A stretch of 64,000 bases of DNA from Pseudomonas capeferrum. Lineage in GTDB: Bacteria > Pseudomonadota > Gammaproteobacteria > Pseudomonadales > Pseudomonadaceae. Below the pieces are notes generated by a model that did not search any database, was not told the origin of the DNA, and was given only the letters and a program-made list of their open reading frames with translations. The translations under genes were made by a program, and so were the position numbers. The stretch lies in NCBI RefSeq assembly GCF_013523055.1, contig NZ_JAAMQM010000023.1:1-64000 (forward strand), given 5' to 3'. Below, piece by piece: positions 54,963 through 64,000 of this stretch. The number at the start of each line of letters is the position of its first letter. Within the stretch, counting starts at the first letter, position 1.

Positions 54963-55058
54963 ATTGTGGTCTTACCGGTTTGTCCAGTGCCAGAGCAGTG
55001 TGGTGCGATTTCCGTAGCTTTGCAAGTTGTTTTGTCTTTACCGGTCTGACCAGTGGGC
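54963..55058. promoter_or_regulatory. Repeated GntR/FCD operator-like sites upstream of the symporter gene
   Basis: Two copies of a sequence of about 28 bases (TTACCGGT-T/C-TG-T/A-CCAGTG cores at 54972 and 55038) occur 66 bp apart. GGTCTTACC at 54968-54976 and GGTCTGACC at 55043-55051 are GGTnnnACC palindromes, the core read by PdhR/LldR/FadR-type GntR proteins. They lie about 70 and 145 bases before the symporter ATG. The 428-base divergent gap (54899-55326) also holds a candidate Fur box, and no gene is seen in it. Confidence 0.6.
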
Positions 55059-55202
55059 GGAAGGCCGAGGCGCTGCCGGAATTGCGGGTGGTCGTTGTCC
55101 TTGAGAACGGGGCAAGGAGCTTTTCGTCCCTACCGGCGGCCTGCACGCCCCGGCAAGTTCCCGGCAAATGTGTAAATTTCGTAAATAAGATTTAAACCCA
55201 TT

Positions 55203-55221
55203 TGAGAATAACTATATTTGG
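55203..55221 (+). promoter_or_regulatory. Candidate Fur box upstream of the FepA/PfeA-type receptor gene
   Basis: TGAGAATAACTATATTTGG resembles the Fur consensus (GATAATGATAATCATTATC) in about 11 of 19 positions, with the typical GAGAAT start. It lies about 105 bases before the ATG in an AT-rich stretch. Position and target make it plausible. Confidence 0.5.
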
Positions 55222-55326
55222 CATCCGTAACGGCTGTCCGAGTATTGCTCAAGGCTAGCGGGCGTCCGCCTGCTGCCTGGCGCGCGGACCTGGCCCAGAC
55301 GCCCATGAATCTTGCGGAGAAGTGAA

Positions 55327-57567
55327 ATGCAATCCAGAACCTCACCCAGCAGCCTGGCCATGGCTTTCGTCGCATTGGCATCGCCCGCCATGGCGATGAC
55401 CTCGGTACAGGCCGAGGAAGCCCGCGCCGGTGAGGTTCTGGAAGTGCCGGTCGGCGAAAACGCACTGGTGATCGAGAACACCATGGTCACCGCCGAGCAG
55501 GAGGCACGCCAGGCGCTGGGCTCGTCCGTCATTACCGAGGAAGACATCAAGCGTCGTCCGCCGGCCAATGACCTGTCCGACATCATTCGTCGCGAACCCG
55601 GGGTCAACCTCACCGGCAACAGTGCCAGCGGCGCGCGGGGCAACAACCGGCAGATCGACCTGCGTGGCATGGGGCCGGAAAACACCTTGATCCTCATCGA
55701 TGGCAAGCCATCCAGCGCTCGCAACGCCGTCCGTTACGGCTGGAACGGCGACCGCGACACCCGGGGCGAGACCAACTGGGTACCGGCCGAGGCGGTCGAG
55801 CGCATCGAGATTCTCCGAGGTCCGGCGGCCGCGCGCTATGGCTCCGGGGCGATGGGCGGGGTGGTGAACATCATTACCAAGCGCCCGTCAGACGAATTCA
55901 AGGGCAACGTGAATCTGTACACCCAGCTGCCTGAAGACAGCGCCGAGGGTGTCAGCCGCCGCGCCAACTTCAACGTCAGTGGCGGACTGACTGAGAACCT
56001 GGGGGTCCGCGTCTATGGTGGTTTGGCGAACACCGACGCCGATGACTTGGACATAAATGCCAAGCACGCCAATAGTGCCCTCGCCGCCGGTCGCGAAGGC
56101 GTGCGCAACAAGGATATTAACGGTCTGCTGAGCTGGAAGCTCAACGACGAGCACCGCCTCGAAGCGAGCGCTGGCTATAGCCGTCAAGGCAATATTTATG
56201 CTGGTGACACCATGAACAGCAATGGTGGCAGCAACGTAGACTACATCTCCAGGCTGTATGGTCACGAGACCAACGTCATGCAGCGCAGTACCTATGACCT
56301 GACTCACTTCGGTGACTTCAGCTGGGGCTCGACCAAGACCTTGCTGTCCTATCAGTATGTGCGCAACTGGCGCATGAACGAGGGCTTGGCAGGCGGTCCC
56401 GAAGGCTCGATCAATGATTCCGGTGCCGCGCTGTCTCGCCTGCGCAATACGCGCCTGGCCAGTGAAGCGAGCCTGCCATTCACACTGGGCGGTACCGAAC
56501 ATGCATTGACGTTCGGTGGCGAGTATCTGTACGAAAGCCTCAATGACCAAGGTTCCTTCCGTGCTCAGAGCTTCGATCCATCTGACACTGCCGGAGACGA
56601 GATCGCCGGTTTCGATCGGAGCGAATCGAAGATCACCGCCAAGAGTTATGCCTTGTTCATCGAGGACAATATCGTGGTCGGTGACACCACCATCACACCG
56701 GGGCTGCGCCTGGACCACCACGAAGAGTTCGGTGATAACCTGAGCCCGAGCCTGAATCTGTCGCACAAGCTGACCGACGACCTGACCGTCAAGGGGGGGA
56801 TCGCCCGCGCATACAAGACACCGAACCTCTACCAGTACAACTCCAACTATCTGCTCTACAGCCGTGGCAACGGCTGCAGCGTGCAGCAGACCAACTCAGG
56901 TGGTTGCTATCTGCAGGGCAACTCCAATCTCGATCCTGAAATCAGTGTGAACAAGGAGATAGGCCTGCTCTACGACCGTGGCACCTGGCGGACCAGTGCG
57001 ACGTACTTCCGTAACGACTACAAGAACAAGATCATCGGCGGTACCGATGTCGTCTATGACATCAACGCCGGTCGCCGTGTCACCCAATGGGAAAACGCCG
57101 GCAAGGCCTTGGTCGAAGGCGTCGAAGGCAACTTCTTCATCGAGCTGAGCCCGTCGCTGGACTGGAACACCAACCTCACCTGGATGCTCAAGAACGACAA
57201 CCGTGAAACCGGCGAGCCGCTGAGCGTGATCCCCGAGTACACGGTCAATACCACGCTGGACTGGCGTGCCACCGAGCAGCTGTCCTTCCAGGTGGCGGGC
57301 ACCTACTTCGGCAAGCAGAAGTCGCCCACGTACAACTATCGCACCCAGGAAACCTACACCGAGGACGCCCAGCAGGACGTCGAAGCGTACGGCCTGGTGG
57401 ATATCAGCACCGGTTACAAGTTCAACAAGCACTACGATGTGCGTCTGGGTGTGAACAACGTCTTCGACAAGCAGATCTACCGCGGCGGCAACGCCAGCAG
57501 TTCGGGTGCCAATACCTATAACCAGCCGGGCCGGGCGATGTTCGCCGCCTTGAACATCTCGTTCTGA
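55327..57567 (+). CDS. pfeA: FepA/PfeA-family TonB-dependent siderophore receptor
   Basis: The 746-residue outer-membrane receptor has a signal peptide (ending near residue 30), a TonB-box-like region (NALVIENTMVTAEQ), a plug with RRPPANDLSDIIRREPGVNL, NRQIDLRGMGPENTLILIDG and VERIEILRGPAAARYGSGAM, and a 22-strand barrel ending LNISF. Length and the plug sequence match ferric-enterobactin-type receptors of Pseudomonas (PfeA/PirA). The true ligand may be enterobactin or another catecholate. ATG 55327 follows GGAGAAG. No pfeRS-like two-component genes are adjacent; a Fur-like site is upstream. It precedes a three-gene membrane module of iron uptake type, separated by a REPIN. Confidence 0.88.
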   Translation: MQSRTSPSSLAMAFVALASPAMAMTSVQAEEARAGEVLEVPVGENALVIENTMVTAEQEARQALGSSVITEEDIKRRPPANDLSDIIRREPGVNLTGNSASGARGNNRQIDLRGMGPENTLILIDGKPSSARNAVRYGWNGDRDTRGETNWVPAEAVERIEILRGPAAARYGSGAMGGVVNIITKRPSDEFKGNVNLYTQLPEDSAEGVSRRANFNVSGGLTENLGVRVYGGLANTDADDLDINAKHANSALAAGREGVRNKDINGLLSWKLNDEHRLEASAGYSRQGNIYAGDTMNSNGGSNVDYISRLYGHETNVMQRSTYDLTHFGDFSWGSTKTLLSYQYVRNWRMNEGLAGGPEGSINDSGAALSRLRNTRLASEASLPFTLGGTEHALTFGGEYLYESLNDQGSFRAQSFDPSDTAGDEIAGFDRSESKITAKSYALFIEDNIVVGDTTITPGLRLDHHEEFGDNLSPSLNLSHKLTDDLTVKGGIARAYKTPNLYQYNSNYLLYSRGNGCSVQQTNSGGCYLQGNSNLDPEISVNKEIGLLYDRGTWRTSATYFRNDYKNKIIGGTDVVYDINAGRRVTQWENAGKALVEGVEGNFFIELSPSLDWNTNLTWMLKNDNRETGEPLSVIPEYTVNTTLDWRATEQLSFQVAGTYFGKQKSPTYNYRTQETYTEDAQQDVEAYGLVDISTGYKFNKHYDVRLGVNNVFDKQIYRGGNASSSGANTYNQPGRAMFAALNISF

Positions 57568-57584
57568 CCGACTGGCTGTAGCCA

Positions 57585-57625
57585 CTGCCCCGACCCGGTC
57601 GCGCATCGACCGGGGCAGGGCAGTT
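57585..57625 (+). terminator. Probable terminator after the siderophore receptor gene
   Basis: CTGCCCC... to ...GGGGCAG forms an imperfect stem with the inner pair GGTCG/CGACC around CGCAT, followed by four T at 57623. The stem is bulged but long. Confidence 0.55.
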
Positions 57626-57763
57626 TTCCCTTGTCTGGACTGCAGCATTCACAAAGAGGCTGGGTCTGCGGGTTGTCACGTTTGAAACAGCACCTGTGGG
57701 CTAATGCCTGTCAGATAAAGGAAAGCAATCGGTTCAAATGCTGGTGCTCAGCCTTCGGCTTTT

Positions 57764-57883
57764 GGAATCCTCAGTGATGCTGCTGGCCTATCGCGGGACG
57801 AGCCCGCTCGCCACTGAGAACACCACGAACCAGTGGCGAGCGAGCTCGTCCCGCGATAGGCCAGCAGCGTCACTGAAGATTCC
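57764..57883. repeat. Large inverted repeat of REP type (REPIN-like)
   Basis: A 53-base arm (57764-57816) and its inverted copy (57831-57883) differ at only three positions and enclose 14 bases. The core CTATCGCGGGACGAGCCCGC is a REP of a different subtype from that at 40.8 kb, but both have the CCACTG...CAGTGG inner edge. The remaining 57568-57983 gap shows only the terminator. Confidence 0.85.
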
Positions 57884-57983
57884 AGAGGCAAAACAAGAGC
57901 ACCAACCAACGAAATTTGATGGTTTTTCATTAGCTGACCAACATTAGCCTTTCGGCGGCCTGAACTCTCGAGGAGTCATTCGA

Positions 57984-58271
57984 ATGAGCAAGACCCCTGC
58001 CTGGCTGGCGATCCTTTCGCGCAGCGCGGCGGCTCTCCTGGGCGGCTACGCCTTCAGCTACGCGGTGACCGCGTTCCTGGCCAGGGTCCTGCCCCTGGCT
58101 GCCGGTGATGCGGTGATCGTCTCGACGTTGCTGGCCTTCGCCTTCTACACCGGCGTCATTCTCTGGGCCTTCGCCACCCGCGATGCCTGGCGGGCGTGGA
58201 TACCCATGGTCCTGGCCGGGCCGTTGGCACTGGTCGGTTTCTGGCCGCAGGCGATGGAGTGGCTGAAATGA
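57984..58271 (+). CDS. DUF3649 family membrane protein (iron-uptake associated)
   Basis: A 95-residue protein with three membrane helices (about 14-36, 42-64, 72-92). The GGYAFSYAVTAFLARVLPL and VSTLLAFAFYTGVILWAFA segments match DUF3649, a family commonly found beside PepSY and DUF3325 genes at TonB receptor loci. The stop overlaps the next start by four bases (ATGA). Precise function is not known; it may be a small subunit of the membrane reductase complex. Confidence 0.84.
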   Translation: MSKTPAWLAILSRSAAALLGGYAFSYAVTAFLARVLPLAAGDAVIVSTLLAFAFYTGVILWAFATRDAWRAWIPMVLAGPLALVGFWPQAMEWLK

Positions 58272-59800
58272 AGAACACCTTCACCCAGTCCATGTCCTGG
58301 CTGCATACCTGGGCGGGCCTGATCTTCGGCTGGCTGCTGTTCGCCATCTTCGTCACCGGCACCCTGGCGGTCTTCGACAAGGAAATCGATCATTGGATGC
58401 ACCCGGAGATCCCCACCACCGGGGTAAACCAGGCCGAGGCAGCGCAGCGCGCCATCGCCTACCTGCAGCAACATGAGCCCACGGCCGGCAACTGGGGCAT
58501 CAGCCTGCCCACCGAGCGTTCCCCCGGGTTGCGGGTATCCACCGGGGATCGCCGTCACGGCAAGAGCGTGCAGCTCGATCCACGCACGGGCGAGGTCCTG
58601 GAGGTGCGCGAGAGCGTCGGTGGCAATTTCTTCTTCCGCTTCCACTTCACCCTGAACCTGCCGCGCAACTGGGGGATCTGGGTGGTTGGTGCGCTGGCCC
58701 TGGTGATGCTGGCGGGCCTGGTCACCGGCATCGTGATCCACAAGAAGATCTTCAGGGAGTTCTTCACCTTCCGCCCGAACAAGGGTCAGCGCTCCTGGCT
58801 GGATTTTCATAACGCCAGTGCGGTACTGCTGCTGCCGTTCCACCTGATGATCACCTACACCGGCCTGGTGATCTTCATGTTGATCTATATCCCGGCGGCG
58901 GTGGACGCTCTGTTCGAAGGCGACACTCGCGCCTATTTCCAGTCCCAGGGCCATGGCGGGCCGCCCCCGTTCAGGCAACTGATCAAGCAGCCAGGCCAGC
59001 TGACCGATGTGGTGCCCTTGCTGGCCCAGGCACAGGCCCGGGTGGGCAATATCGCCGGCGTGAGTATCCGCAACCCCAATACGGCCGGCGCGCGCATCGA
59101 GGTCCGTCCGGAGCTGGGCTACCGCATCGCCCTGACCAAGGGTCAGGCCATGACGTTCGACGGCGTCAGTGGCGAGCTGCTCGGCGATGTTCCCGAATTC
59201 CGTCCGGCGCCGCTGACCCAGCGGGTAATGGCCGGCCTGCATTTCGCGCAGTTCGGTGGCTATGGCATGCGCTGGTTGTATTTCCTCTGCGGACTGATCA
59301 GTTGCGCGATGATCGCCAGTGGCCTGGTACTGTTCTGCGTCAAGCGCAGCCGCAAGTATGCACACGCCACGGCCGAGCGCTCGGCGCGACGCTGGTACCG
59401 CCTGGCGGAGGTCTTCAACGTCGCCTTCGTCGCCGGTTTGCTGGTGGCCTGCATCGGGCTGTTCTGGGCCAGTCGTCTGCTGCCGACGGAACTGGCCCAG
59501 CGTGAAGCCTGGGAAGTGCGAGCGTTCTTCGGGGCATGGCTGTTGACCCTGCTGCATGCCGGGGTGCGGCCCGCCCAGCGCGCCTGGGTCGAGCAGCTGG
59601 GTCTGGCGGCGCTGCTCTGCGCGGGACTGGGACTGCTGGGCGCACTCACCGAGCTGGCCGACCGTACGCGTATCCTGCTTGAAGTCAGCGGCCTGGTGCT
59701 GGGCCTGCTGCTAGCCATCGCGGCCTGGCGCGTGGCCACACGCGTAGAGGCGCCAGCCAGGTCGAGAAGCCGCGGCAAGGTTTTGGAGGTGAATCCATGA
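58268..59800 (+). CDS. PepSY-domain inner-membrane protein (FoxB/PiuB-like, iron-siderophore reductase type)
   Basis: The 510-residue protein has four main membrane helices (near residues 17-37, 140-160, 190-215, 340-360) and further ones in the C-terminal third, with PepSY-TM signatures LHTWAGLIFGWLLFAIFVTG, FHFTLNLP and FHNASAVLLLPFHLMITYTG. Conserved His residues in helices (LHTW, HNAS, PFHL) are candidates for heme binding, as reported for FoxB-like reductases that release iron from siderophores. It is translationally coupled to both neighbours. Ligand inferred from the upstream FepA-type receptor. Confidence 0.88.
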   Translation: MKNTFTQSMSWLHTWAGLIFGWLLFAIFVTGTLAVFDKEIDHWMHPEIPTTGVNQAEAAQRAIAYLQQHEPTAGNWGISLPTERSPGLRVSTGDRRHGKSVQLDPRTGEVLEVRESVGGNFFFRFHFTLNLPRNWGIWVVGALALVMLAGLVTGIVIHKKIFREFFTFRPNKGQRSWLDFHNASAVLLLPFHLMITYTGLVIFMLIYIPAAVDALFEGDTRAYFQSQGHGGPPPFRQLIKQPGQLTDVVPLLAQAQARVGNIAGVSIRNPNTAGARIEVRPELGYRIALTKGQAMTFDGVSGELLGDVPEFRPAPLTQRVMAGLHFAQFGGYGMRWLYFLCGLISCAMIASGLVLFCVKRSRKYAHATAERSARRWYRLAEVFNVAFVAGLLVACIGLFWASRLLPTELAQREAWEVRAFFGAWLLTLLHAGVRPAQRAWVEQLGLAALLCAGLGLLGALTELADRTRILLEVSGLVLGLLLAIAAWRVATRVEAPARSRSRGKVLEVNP

Positions 59801-60138
59801 TGATGTTCATCGGCGGTGTCCTGTGCGCCTATGGCGGCATGCTCGGACTCTGCCAGGGACTGGAACGACATTACAAACAGGTCTGGGGCAAGCCTTGCGC
59901 ACCTTGGCGAAGTCGTGTCCTGCGCGGGCTGGGCTGGGTCGGACTGGTGGCGAGCCTGTTGCTGTGCGTGCAGGCCTGGGGCTGGGCCATGGGGCCGGTG
60001 GCGTGGTTCGGCGCGATGTCCCTGGCCGGGCTGGCGCTGGTGATGCTGCTGCCCTACTGGCCGCGATTGGCCGTCAGCTTGGCGGTTGCGTTGCCAGTAT
60101 GGGGTGCGGTGTCGCTCTCGCCCCTTGCGGTGGGGTAG
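59797..60138 (+). CDS. DUF3325 family membrane protein
   Basis: A 113-residue protein with three or four membrane helices (about 2-20, 45-65, 68-87, 92-110). The LCAYGGMLGLCQGLERHYKQ opening matches DUF3325, the usual third gene of the DUF3649-PepSY-DUF3325 module. Start at 59797 overlaps the PepSY stop by four bases; ATGs in tandem (ATGATGATG) leave the exact start open. It converges on the ABC-transporter operon. Confidence 0.84.
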   Translation: MMMFIGGVLCAYGGMLGLCQGLERHYKQVWGKPCAPWRSRVLRGLGWVGLVASLLLCVQAWGWAMGPVAWFGAMSLAGLALVMLLPYWPRLAVSLAVALPVWGAVSLSPLAVG

Positions 60139-60140
60139 TG

Positions 60141-60166
60141 CGCCGGGCGGCAGCGAGCGCCCGGCG
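60141..60166. terminator. Hairpin between convergent DUF3325 and yejF genes
   Basis: CGCCGGGCG (60141-60149) pairs perfectly with CGCCCGGCG (60158-60166) around 8 bases. It fills the 36-base gap; no T-run is present. Confidence 0.55.
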
Positions 60167-60174
60167 TTGCCGTA

Positions 60175-61794
<1,620 letters not shown>

Positions 61795-61795
61795 C

Positions 61796-62815
61796 TCACT
61801 TCCTCGGGTCGAAGGCGTCGCGGGCGGATTCGCCGATGAATACCAGCAGGCTCAGCATCAGGGCGAGCACGGCGAAGGCGCTGATGCCCAGCCAGGGCGC
61901 CTGCAGGTTGGACTTGCCCTGGGCAACCAGCTCGCCCAGTGATGGAGCACCGGGCGGCAGGCCGAAACCGAGGAAGTCCAGGGCGGTCAGGGTGCCGATG
62001 GCGCCGGTGAGGATGAACGGCATGAAAGTCATGGTCGAGATCATCGCGTTGGGCAGGATATGCCGGTACATGATCGCGCCGTTGCGCATGCCCAGGGCGC
62101 GTGCGGCGCGCACGTACTCGAGGTTGCGCCCGCGCAGGAACTCGGCGCGCACCACATCGACCAGGCTCATCCAGGAAAACAGCAGCATGATGCCCAGCAA
62201 CCACCAGAAGTTGGGCTGCACGAAACTGGCGAGAATGATCAGCAGGTAGAGTACCGGCAAGCCCGACCAGATCTCCAGAAAACGCTGGCCTGCCAGGTCG
62301 ACCCAGCCGCCGTAGAAGCCTTGTAGCGCGCCCGCGATGACCCCGATGATGGAACTGAGCACCGTCAGCGTGAGGGCGAACAGCACCGACACGCGGAAGC
62401 CGTAGATCACCCGCGCCATGACATCGCGGCCCTGGTCATCGGTCCCCAGCCAGTTCTCCGCCGACGGCGGCGCCGGGGCGGGAACCTTGAGGTCGTAGTT
62501 GATGCTCTGGTAGCTGAACGGGATCGGTGCCCAGAGCACCCAGCTCTGCTTGGCCGCGAGCAGTTCGCGGATGTACGGGCTCTTGTAGTTGGCTTCGAGG
62601 GGGAATTCGCCTCCGAAGGCGGTTTCCGGGTAGCGCTTGAGCGCCGGGAAATACCACTCTCCGTCGTAGCGTACGGCCAGCGGCTTGTCGTTGGCGATCA
62701 GCTCGGCGCCCAGGCTCAGGCCGAACAGGATCAGGAACAGCCAGAGTGACCACCAGCCGCGGCGGTTGGCCTTGAAACGCTCGAAGCGTCGTCGATTCAG
62801 GGGGGACAAAGCCAT
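61796..62815 (-). CDS. yejE: Oligopeptide ABC transporter permease
   Basis: A 339-residue inner-membrane permease with an N-terminal helix (about 17-40), a long periplasmic region typical of YejE (about 45-120, with KSPYIRELLAAKQSWVLWAP and ENWLGTDDQGRDVMARVIYG), and five further helices. The EAA-loop ARALGMRNGAIMYRHILPNA for ATPase contact is intact. It is one base from both yejB (upstream) and yejF (downstream), giving a compact operon. Confidence 0.94.
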   Translation of the reverse strand: MALSPLNRRRFERFKANRRGWWSLWLFLILFGLSLGAELIANDKPLAVRYDGEWYFPALKRYPETAFGGEFPLEANYKSPYIRELLAAKQSWVLWAPIPFSYQSINYDLKVPAPAPPSAENWLGTDDQGRDVMARVIYGFRVSVLFALTLTVLSSIIGVIAGALQGFYGGWVDLAGQRFLEIWSGLPVLYLLIILASFVQPNFWWLLGIMLLFSWMSLVDVVRAEFLRGRNLEYVRAARALGMRNGAIMYRHILPNAMISTMTFMPFILTGAIGTLTALDFLGFGLPPGAPSLGELVAQGKSNLQAPWLGISAFAVLALMLSLLVFIGESARDAFDPRK

Positions 62816-62816
62816 T

Positions 62817-63890
62817 TCAATGCTCCCGGCTGGCGAAGTCGATACGCGGATCGACCAGGGTATAGGTCAGGTCGCCGATCAGCTTCACCACCAGCCCCAG
62901 CAGGGTGAAGATGAACAGGGTGCCGAAGACCACCGGGTAATCGCGGTTGATGGCCGCCTCGAAACTCATCAGGCCGAGACCATCCAGGGAAAAGATCACT
63001 TCGATCAGCAACGAGCCGGTGAAGAAGATACCAATGAACGCCGATGGGAAACCGGCGATGACCAGCAGCATGGCGTTGCGGAAGACATGACCGTAGAGGA
63101 CTCGGGATCGGCTCAAGCCCTTGGCCTTGGCGGTAACCACGTACTGCTTGTTGATTTCGTCGAGGAAGCTGTTCTTGGTCAGCAAGGTCATGGTGGCGAA
63201 GTTGCCGATGACCAGGGCGGTGATCGGTAGCACCAGGTGCCAGAAGTAATCGAGGATCTTGCCCGTGGTGCTCAGCTCGTCGAAGTTGTTGGAGGTCAGC
63301 CCACGCAAGGGGAACCAGTCGAAGTAGCTGCCCCCGGCGAACAGCACGATGAGCAGGATGGCGAAGAGGAACGCCGGGATGGCATAGCCGACGATGATCG
63401 CCGAGCTGGTCCAGACGTCGAAGTGACTGCCATGGCGCACCGCCTTGGCGATTCCCAGCGGGATCGACACCAGGTACATGATCAGGGTGCTCCACAGCCC
63501 CAATGAGATCGACACCGGCATCTTCTCGACGATCAGGTCGAGGACCTTGGCGTCGCGGAAGAAACTGTCGCCGAAGTCGAGTCGGGCGTAGTTCTTGATC
63601 ATGATCCACAGGCGTTCCGGGGCCGGCTTGTCGAAACCGTACATGCGCTCGATTTCCGCGATCAGTGCCGGATCCAGGCCTTGGGCGCCCCGGTAGCTGG
63701 AGCCGGCGACCGACACCTCGGCGCCCCCACCGGCGATGCGGCTGGTGGCGCCGTCGAAGCCCTCCAGCTTGGCGATCATCTGGTCCACCGGTCCGCCAGG
63801 CGCGGCTTGGACGATGATGAAGTTGATGATCAGGATGCCCAGGAGGGTGGGAATGATCAGCAGCAGGCGGCGCAGGATATAGGCAAGCAT
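62817..63890 (-). CDS. yejB: Oligopeptide ABC transporter permease
   Basis: The 357-residue permease begins MLAYILRRLLLIIPTLLGIL, typical for DppB/YejB proteins, with six membrane helices and the large periplasmic loop after the first (QAAPGGPVDQMI... to ...FGDSFFRD). The EAA loop is AKAKGLSRSRVLYGHVFRNA. ATG 63890 is chosen because it gives this N-terminus and lies one base from the yejA stop; longer in-frame starts overlap yejA. It forms the membrane channel with yejE. Confidence 0.94.
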   Translation of the reverse strand: MLAYILRRLLLIIPTLLGILIINFIIVQAAPGGPVDQMIAKLEGFDGATSRIAGGGAEVSVAGSSYRGAQGLDPALIAEIERMYGFDKPAPERLWIMIKNYARLDFGDSFFRDAKVLDLIVEKMPVSISLGLWSTLIMYLVSIPLGIAKAVRHGSHFDVWTSSAIIVGYAIPAFLFAILLIVLFAGGSYFDWFPLRGLTSNNFDELSTTGKILDYFWHLVLPITALVIGNFATMTLLTKNSFLDEINKQYVVTAKAKGLSRSRVLYGHVFRNAMLLVIAGFPSAFIGIFFTGSLLIEVIFSLDGLGLMSFEAAINRDYPVVFGTLFIFTLLGLVVKLIGDLTYTLVDPRIDFASREH

Positions 63891-63891
63891 G

Positions 63892-64000
63892 TCAGTGCGC
63901 CTCGTCCTTGACCGAATCGCTCGCATCCCCTGGCTGCGGTATCGTCGGGCTCACGTCGGGTTTGATCCACCAGGTATTGATGCCGATATCGTACTTGGGC
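63892..64000 (-). CDS. yejA: Extracellular solute-binding protein, C-terminal end (yejA-like; start outside window)
   Basis: On the minus strand the frame from the window edge to TGA at 63894-63892 encodes PKYDIGINTWWIKPD and a 20-residue tail rich in Pro, Asp and Ser. The position before yejB and the YDIGINTWW segment fit the peptide-binding protein of this transporter. Only 36 residues are seen, so the call rests mainly on context. Confidence 0.75.
   Translation of the reverse strand, partial: PKYDIGINTWWIKPDVSPTIPQPGDASDSVKDEAH

Overview
The window is a contiguous stretch of a high-GC gammaproteobacterial chromosome. Gene content, gene order and protein sequences point to Pseudomonas, most likely the P. 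putida group. Supporting signs are the gltA / sdhCDAB-sucAB-lpdG-sucCD order, adjacent fabA-fabB, Pseudomonas-type REP elements and the yejABEF-like transporter. I saw no rRNA, tRNA, CRISPR array, prophage, insertion sequence or integrase. Apart from a few REP elements this looks like ordinary chromosomal backbone with some accessory sensory and uptake genes.

Layout. 1-5.8 kb: the end of etfA, a periplasmic binding protein, two DUF4398-type lipoproteins (one with an OmpA domain), a MocR-type PLP-dependent regulator, and three small genes (Lys/Ala-rich exported protein, YkgJ-type Cys-cluster protein, START-domain protein). 5.8-18.8 kb: the TCA-cycle block. gltA diverges from sdhCDAB, followed by sucA-sucB-lpdG and sucCD; both divergent promoters can be read. 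19.1-26.3 kb: brnQ, a DUF599 membrane protein, a small lipoprotein, htpG with a textbook heat-shock promoter, a dienelactone hydrolase and an exported amidohydrolase. 26.3-28.1 kb: fabA-fabB for unsaturated fatty acid synthesis. 28.3-33.3 kb: a tightly overlapping operon of TonB-dependent receptor, orphan periplasmic binding protein and hybrid histidine kinase. 33.4-40.8 kb: gpsA, a DUF4389 protein, sixA, an aldo/keto reductase, a small unknown protein, two alpha/beta hydrolases, a DUF4892 protein and an AI-2E family permease.

41.1-45.5 kb: a beta-CASP metallo-beta-lactamase nuclease converging on the light-sensing pair bphO-bphP. 45.7-50.5 kb: an atypical histidine phosphatase, a TauE/SafE permease, a PctA-like chemoreceptor with a FliA-type promoter, and a LysR regulator. 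50.5-55 kb: a PACE-type efflux protein divergent from the LysR gene, a lipoprotein, and a dicarboxylate-symporter gene followed by two FCD-type GntR regulators, with repeated operator-like sequences upstream. 55.3-60.1 kb: an iron module (FepA/PfeA-type receptor, DUF3649, PepSY membrane protein, DUF3325) behind a candidate Fur box. 60.2-64 kb: a yejF-yejE-yejB-yejA-type oligopeptide ABC transporter, with yejA cut by the window edge.

How the genes work together. The central block supplies nearly the whole oxidative TCA segment from citrate synthesis to fumarate, with sucAB-lpdG-sucCD forming the 2-oxoglutarate to succinate steps. The remaining modules are mostly sensing and uptake: red light, chemotaxis, iron-siderophores, dicarboxylates, peptides and an unknown TonB ligand coupled to a kinase. 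I do not see a clearly new defence or mobile system. The best leads are the receptor-binding protein-kinase operon, the repeated GntR-like operators upstream of the symporter, the bacteriophytochrome with an unusual chromophore-pocket residue, and the chemoreceptor with a changed ligand-pocket residue.
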